This document shows positions 59,262-64,000 of a stretch of DNA of 64,000 nucleotides, one piece after another. The position numbers were made by a program, and so were the translations under genes. The DNA lies in the NCBI GenBank assembly GCA_016630905.1, contig WBMQ01000006.1:992001-1056000 (forward strand). The letters are read 5' to 3'. Each line of letters starts with the position of its first letter. Positions within the stretch are counted from its first letter, which is position 1. The notes beneath the pieces are model-generated. The model was not told the DNA's origin. It did no database searches and saw only the letters and a program-made list of their open reading frames with translations. Source of the stretch: Capillidium heterosporum. Its lineage: Eukaryota; Entomophthoromycota; Entomophthoromycetes; Entomophthorales; Capillidiaceae.

Positions 59262-59705
59262 ATGCGATCAACTATAGCTTTAAATTTACTACTTTTCAAC
59301 TTCATATCGGGCCAAACTACCAACACAACCTTGAATCCACCTCAGAAGGGGTGTTCCATTGACCCCAAGGCGTCTCTTGGATCTAATGTTACCGAATCTG
59401 GCCTCCCTTACCAGTGCACTCTAAAGACTCAGCCTGGTAACTGTAAAGCATTGATCGAATCCTATCACTTTGATCCATCCACCAAAAAATGTCAATTGGG
59501 TACCTTTGGCGGATGTGACGACGGTTGCCAACCCTTTGTGACGAAACAAGACTGTGAAAGTTTGTGTCTAGCTATCCCACCCAAGAATACTACTGATTCT
59601 AAGAATAGCACTGGTCTTAAGAGTTCGACTTCCAATGCGGCAAGTTTAGGTTGGGCTGGCATCTGCTGGACAGTTGGTACCCTATTAGTCTTAGCTTCGT
59701 TCTAG
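59262..59705 (+). CDS. Secreted single-domain Kunitz-type inhibitor, GPI-like tail
   Basis: 147 residues, single exon. Signal peptide MRSTIALNLLLFNFISGQ. The Kunitz domain has exact spacing C-x8-C-x15-C-x7-C-x12-C-x3-C (CTLKTQPGNCKALIESYHF ... CESLC). The P1 residue after PGNC is Lys, where the left paralogue has Arg. Both choices suit trypsin-like targets. The extra DDGC cysteine and the upstream QKGCSID cysteine are conserved with the left gene. The second degenerate domain of the left paralogue is absent: a short NST-rich linker leads to WAGICWTVGTLLVLASF, a GPI-like end. It points outward, mirroring the left Kunitz genes. Confidence 0.88.
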   Translation: MRSTIALNLLLFNFISGQTTNTTLNPPQKGCSIDPKASLGSNVTESGLPYQCTLKTQPGNCKALIESYHFDPSTKKCQLGTFGGCDDGCQPFVTKQDCESLCLAIPPKNTTDSKNSTGLKSSTSNAASLGWAGICWTVGTLLVLASF

Positions 59706-60056
59706 GAAGAATGTATAAAGTGACTGTATATATCAGAATAAATAGCTACTGTATATTGAATCGAACTTTATAAATGTATATGATTTATATGCTGATATGT
59801 CTTTATATAGGGTATTTCTTTTAAAATTAAAGTGAATCAATAATATATTTAAGATTTGATATAGAAATACGAGTTAAAAATAGAATATATTATACATCCA
59901 TCAACCAAACTGACGTAAATTAAAAATAAGAATATTCGATTAAAATAGATTTAGTATTAAGTAATATTTTACATTGTCTAAAGTGTCCTTAAACGCACTT
60001 ATTAACTACACATATTCCAAGCATTAGCCCATAGAGGTTACGAATCCAAGTGCTGT
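59706..60056. other. Convergent intergenic region
   Basis: AT-rich 3' ends of the Kunitz and Ras genes. Nothing recognised. Confidence 0.5.
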
Positions 60057-61011
60057 TTAGAGGATGGTACAGCATCCCAGTAGATCGACCTCATCCTCTT
60101 CATTCCGGTTGTTTTTGGGGGGTGTAGGTGGTGCTCTCAGTGCCCCTCCCGAAGCATCCTGTATAGGTCTAGTAGGGGGGAAGAGTTGTCGATCCTTACT
60201 GTTTCGGTATCCGATTGCAGTTGCATTTAGCGTCAACGGAGGAGTCTTGGGCGCCATGCCTTTGGAGTACCGGTACCTACGTATAGCTCGTACCAGCTCT
60301 TCGAAACCCATATCTACGTTGTGCCCTAGCTTGGCTGAAGTCTCTAGGAAGACGGTGTTCCAAGTCTTGGCTAATTCCTGCCCTTCTACATTTTTGAAAA
60401 ATAACTTAGGATGGGAAGCCCTATATAATATAATAAACCTTACCAGAACTAGGGACTTGGCGACTCTCTCGCAAATCAGCTTTGTTGGCAATAAGTATGA
60501 TGGGTACGAAAGGTTTATCTTTGACCATCAAAATCTGTTGGATAAGTCGAGATGCTTCCACAAAACTGGATCTCGAATTAATAGCGTAAATTACCATGAA
60601 CCCTTGTCCATTTCTAATGTACTGATCGCGCATAGCACTAATTTGAAAATTTGCTATTAAAAATACATCTAATTCTATAAAATACCTATATTCCTCTTGC
60701 CCAGCAGTGTCGAGAATATCCAACTCGGCCTCCTCATTATCCAACACTATTTGCTTTCGATAAGAATCTATCTTGAGTTATAAGTTATTGGCTGTACATA
60801 GTAAAGTTTGGCACCTTCTATAGTTGGATCATATTCTTCAACGAATTCTTGGCGGATGAACTGTATAGTAACGGCCGATTTACCAACACCTTTAAAAAAT
60901 TAATACTTGCCACTTAAAAATAGTTTAAAGCTGTAAACACTTACCACCAAGCCCGAACAAAACAACTTTGTACTCATTATCAAAGGTTGTACCTAAGTAG
61001 GCTGGCTCCAT
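60057..61011 (-). CDS. Ras-family GTPase
   Basis: Small signalling GTPase at the plasma membrane. ATG 61011-61009 ([20 protein letters not shown]), P-loop GLGGVGKS, switch I/effector [22 protein letters not shown] with the catalytic Gln, [18 protein letters not shown] and ETSAK. Five exons; one intron splits IED (about 60770-60820). The hypervariable region is long and Pro-rich ([20 protein letters not shown]). It ends GCCTIL: the CAAX box is CTIL, whose final Leu favours geranylgeranylation, with the preceding Cys available for palmitoylation. An intact effector loop puts it with Ras/Rap rather than Rho or Rab. Which Ras pathway it serves cannot be told. Confidence 0.9.
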
Positions 61012-61866
61012 CACAACTATTATTATTTAAATTTTTCGAATGCTCTTTTCTATCAGTTTCCAGTTGCTAGAGTGGAAAGAGCTGTTTTTAGCTTGGCTAT
61101 GTTTCATCAAGGGAACTTCGAAAACCTCACTTGAAATTAGGGTTGATTTGCCTTCGATTGAGTCGATCCTCAGTTTATCAGTTGGCAAATAGAAATCGAG
61201 TGCTCGTAGCATAATCAATTTCTATATGCTTGCTGGAATTGGATAAATAGTTTACCATGGTTAGCACCACTAAACTATTGGAAGTTGAAGATGTAGAGGA
61301 ACGGTAGGGCGGTGGTCTCCAACCTGTAAGCCAAGATCATAGTTCTGAGGATCCACTTAATTTTCAACATGTTTTTTCTACTCTATTCCAAATTAAATGT
61401 TCCATATTACAATTTGAGCCTTTGAATGTTAGTGTATTTAATTTGGAATAAAATAGCAGCTATACTTTCAATCCCTTGGCCTCGGGATCTACCCAAACAA
61501 GTATTTTTTAACGGAGAGGACATCTGGATAGTAAGGGAGTTGGAAGTTCTTATGCTAAAGATCTATTTTGAAGTCCAAATATTCATAAATGAATTTTGTC
61601 CCAACCTTATGTTTAAGCTATCTTGTTTTTAATATACTTTGTTAAAATTAAATCGGAACAAATCTGTAACTCATCAATTTCAGTCGTCTTCAAAAGTTGT
61701 TGACAAAATCACATGTTGTGGGCTTGGGCTGACTTGTTTCACATGATGTCAAAGTCTATAAATACCTATAAGTGTGATTGTAAATACGATTATCTCACTA
61801 TATAAGCATTTGGATCTAAATTTTAGAGATAATCTCTATTTTCTTTTCTCATTTTTATAAACTTAA
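61012..61866. other. Divergent intergenic region
   Basis: Promoters of the Ras and oxidoreductase genes. Short open frames at 61027-61218 (-) and 61426-61632 (+) show no recognisable family. Confidence 0.45.
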
Positions 61867-63480
61867 ATGTTAAGTGAACAACTCCCAATAACTTTGACAG
61901 TAGTAGGCTGTGGCAACAGGTAACACTTACAGTCTAAATTATACTACTAAAACTTGTAAAGAGGTATCGTATACTCCAACTACGCTCTAAGGTACCCTGA
62001 TCGCGTCAAGATAGTAGCGGCTGCCGATCCCAACCCTATCCGACTTCAAAAGCTAAGTTTACAACACAACATCCCACTCCAAAACCAATTCAAGAGTTGG
62101 CAGGAGCTATCCAAACTATCACGTTTAAGTGATGGAGTAATAATAGCGACTCAGGATAGGGATCACCTAGAACCTACGTTGATATTCAGTAAACAAGGTT
62201 ACGCCATACTTTTGGAGAAACCCATGTCCACCAACATAGAGGAATGTAGGCTGATAACCGACACCATCAATAAGTATAAGGTCCCATTTGCGGTAGGTCA
62301 CGTACTACGGTACACCTTGATCAACTTGAAGTTGAAGGAATTGATCCAACAGAAAGTTATCGGAAATCTGGTCAACGTCCAACATTTGGAACCGGTTGGC
62401 TTTTACCACTTTGCCCACTCCTTCGTTCGAGGCAATTGGAATAGCAAGGATAGAAGCACCTTTAGTTTAATGAGTAAAAGCTGTCACGACTTGGATCTAC
62501 TCTACTTTTTCATCGATAGTAAGTGTAAGTCGATCTCTTCCTTCGGTTCGCTAAATCATTTCAATTCCGACAACATACCTGATGAAATCAAAGAGGATAA
62601 AGTGGATAGGTGTCTAGATTGTAAACTGGTAGATACCTGCCCTTACTCGGCCAAAAAGATCTATATCGATAGTAGAAATTTAAAGAGCAAGGCTTTCTTT
62701 GCAAATCAGATCTGTGACATCGTTGGTAATTGATCACTATTTATATTCTATTAATCTCGTACTTTAAGATATTGAAAATTTAACTCACGTGCTGAAAACT
62801 GGGCCTTATGGTAAATGTGTGTACCAATCGGATAACAACGTTTGTGATAACCAGGTAATAATATACAGCCATAGATAATCGAATTAAAGTATATTCGTTA
62901 GGTTGTTAACTTACAGTTCGAAAACAAAGTGACGGCAAGTCTAACTATGGTAGCCTTTACTGAAAAGTTATGCCAGCGTAAGGTAACCTCCACACTTGCA
63001 AAATTTCTTTTGCCTAATTACATATAGACCTCCTTCTACGGTAGTTTGGGTGAGCTAAGGTCGGATGGCAAACGTTACATCGAGCACTTTGACTTCCGAA
63101 CCGAAAAGTTAATTACCTACGACATGTTGGATCAGACTTTCAAAGATACCAGCTCTTCACATGGTAACTTACCTACTCTCTATTTAAATAATGAAATTTT
63201 ATTACTACTGTAGGGGATGCCGACTTTAGATTGATGGAAGCTTTCGTCGATACAGTTATCAACTACAAGAACAACTCCACCAAATCTAGTATACTTTGTG
63301 ATGCCGATCAAGCTCTAGGTAGGCTTTTTTGGTATTTTTAGTTCGATCATTGACATATTTTTATATTTTGTAGAGAGCCATAGATTGGTATTTGCAGCGG
63401 AACTAGCACGATTAACTAGTACGGTTGTCGACCCTGATTGTATCACTGAGGAGATGTTGGTAGAGGGTGGTGTCTACTGA
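61867..63480 (+). CDS. Gfo/Idh/MocA-family NAD(P)-dependent oxidoreductase
   Basis: The start is MLSEQLPITLTVVGCGN; after a small intron it continues RGIVYSNYALRYPDRVKIVA, forming the N-terminal Rossmann fold with GCGNRG. DGVIIATQDRDHLEPTLIF is followed by the family's EKP motif (LLEKPMSTNIEE) and the GHVLRYT strand. The C-terminal domain has SKSCHDLDLLYFF and a Cys-rich insert, RCLDCKLVDTCPYSAKKIY, seen in a subgroup of these enzymes. The CHDLDLL segment holds the usual catalytic D/H positions. Five or so introns split the second half. It ends EEMLVEGGVY at TGA 63478. The family acts on sugars, inositol or similar polyols; the substrate cannot be read from the sequence. Length about 440 residues, normal. 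Confidence 0.85.
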
Positions 63481-64000
63481 TGAATTTTTAATTAATGTAG
63501 TAAACTTCTTTTATAATATTTAGTAGATATTTAACTGATTTTAATAATATACATCAAAGTTTCCCACGTTTTTTCTTTGCAAAAATTCATATCTCTACTG
63601 TCAGAAGCTCTTATCGATATCAAAGGTAAAGTTATGGGAAGTCTGCCAAAAATTTGAATAATTTTGAGATCGTGTGTATAAATTTGATCGCAAGAACTGC
63701 TAGTCATAGAATTTGATGGAAACTACCAAAAGTTGGTAGTTATGTTGATATAGTTCTAGTAGATAAAGTAAAGTTACCTACAATGAGTTTTGGGAATGGC
63801 AAGGACTTGGAAACTGAACTAAGTATATTTTAGTTAGCTTTGATATAGCAAGCTTGAATTAAGTAAACTACTTCACAATATAGTATTACCACTAGTATAC
63901 TATTTATAAGCTTTCTAAATTGATAAACTACAAGTTAGCTTCCATCAATGCCATCTACCAGCACAAATCTTTAGTATACTAGAGTGTAGTTCTTTCAATA
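63481..64000. other. Downstream region to window end
   Basis: AT-rich; no feature recognised. Confidence 0.5.

Noticed and set aside
60064-60660. Open frame of 198 codons opposite the Ras gene
   Set aside because: It is the antisense shadow of the Ras coding exons; no family resemblance of its own.

Overview
The window is nuclear DNA of a fungus. The genes are eukaryotic and split by short introns (mostly about 40-100 bp, GTA-type donors, CTAAC-like branch sites, TAG/CAG acceptors). They include a fungal Zn2Cys6 regulator, a PHO80-type cyclin, Hrd3-type ERAD proteins, an Abf2/TFAM-like mitochondrial HMG protein and an intronless tRNA-Trp. The DNA is AT-rich and many intergenic stretches are long. 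Kunitz inhibitors are rare in fungi, and their presence here hints at an early-diverging lineage. That placement is a guess.

Left part (1-18.4 kb), mostly housekeeping: a membrane-anchored heme oxygenase with an unusual Cys-Pro-rich N-terminus (-), proteasome subunit alpha5 (+), a HEAT-repeat protein resembling a phosphatase regulatory subunit (-), ARL1 (-), then a group of small secreted proteins at 10.4-12.9 kb (one serine-rich with a GPI-like tail, one charged and repetitive, one extremely Arg/Lys-rich), tRNA-Trp, a mitochondrial two-HMG-box protein and a PHO80-like cyclin. From 18.4 to 30.2 kb the DNA is gene-poor. It holds one homeodomain gene (24.2-24.9 kb) and a few decayed coding-like patches.

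Middle (30-40 kb): a Zn2Cys6 regulator, a small secreted protein, and two divergently transcribed Hrd3/SEL1L paralogues. One is full-length with a C-terminal membrane anchor. The other is cut short before the last Sel1 repeats and the anchor, so it should be a soluble luminal protein.

The most interesting part is a mirror-image locus at about 40.3-59.7 kb, centred near 51.3 kb. A 732-bp segment holding a complete homeodomain gene (185 aa) occurs twice in opposite orientation (47255-47986 and 54661-55392). I found no difference between the copies, and both copies end abruptly on the inner side. Outside these cores the homology continues in diverged form on both arms, in the same mirrored order: a relic ORF with a shared LVQEIVVIA-like block, a second relic block, and Kunitz-domain genes pointing outward. 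The unique 6.7-kb spacer holds another homeodomain gene at its centre. The layout (inverted identical cassettes around a unique homeobox gene) resembles loci that switch by inversion or gene conversion, such as yeast mating-type loci. Function is not shown by sequence; a simple inverted segmental duplication or an assembly effect must be excluded.

Right end (60-63.5 kb): a Ras-family GTPase (-) and a Gfo/Idh/MocA-type oxidoreductase (+).
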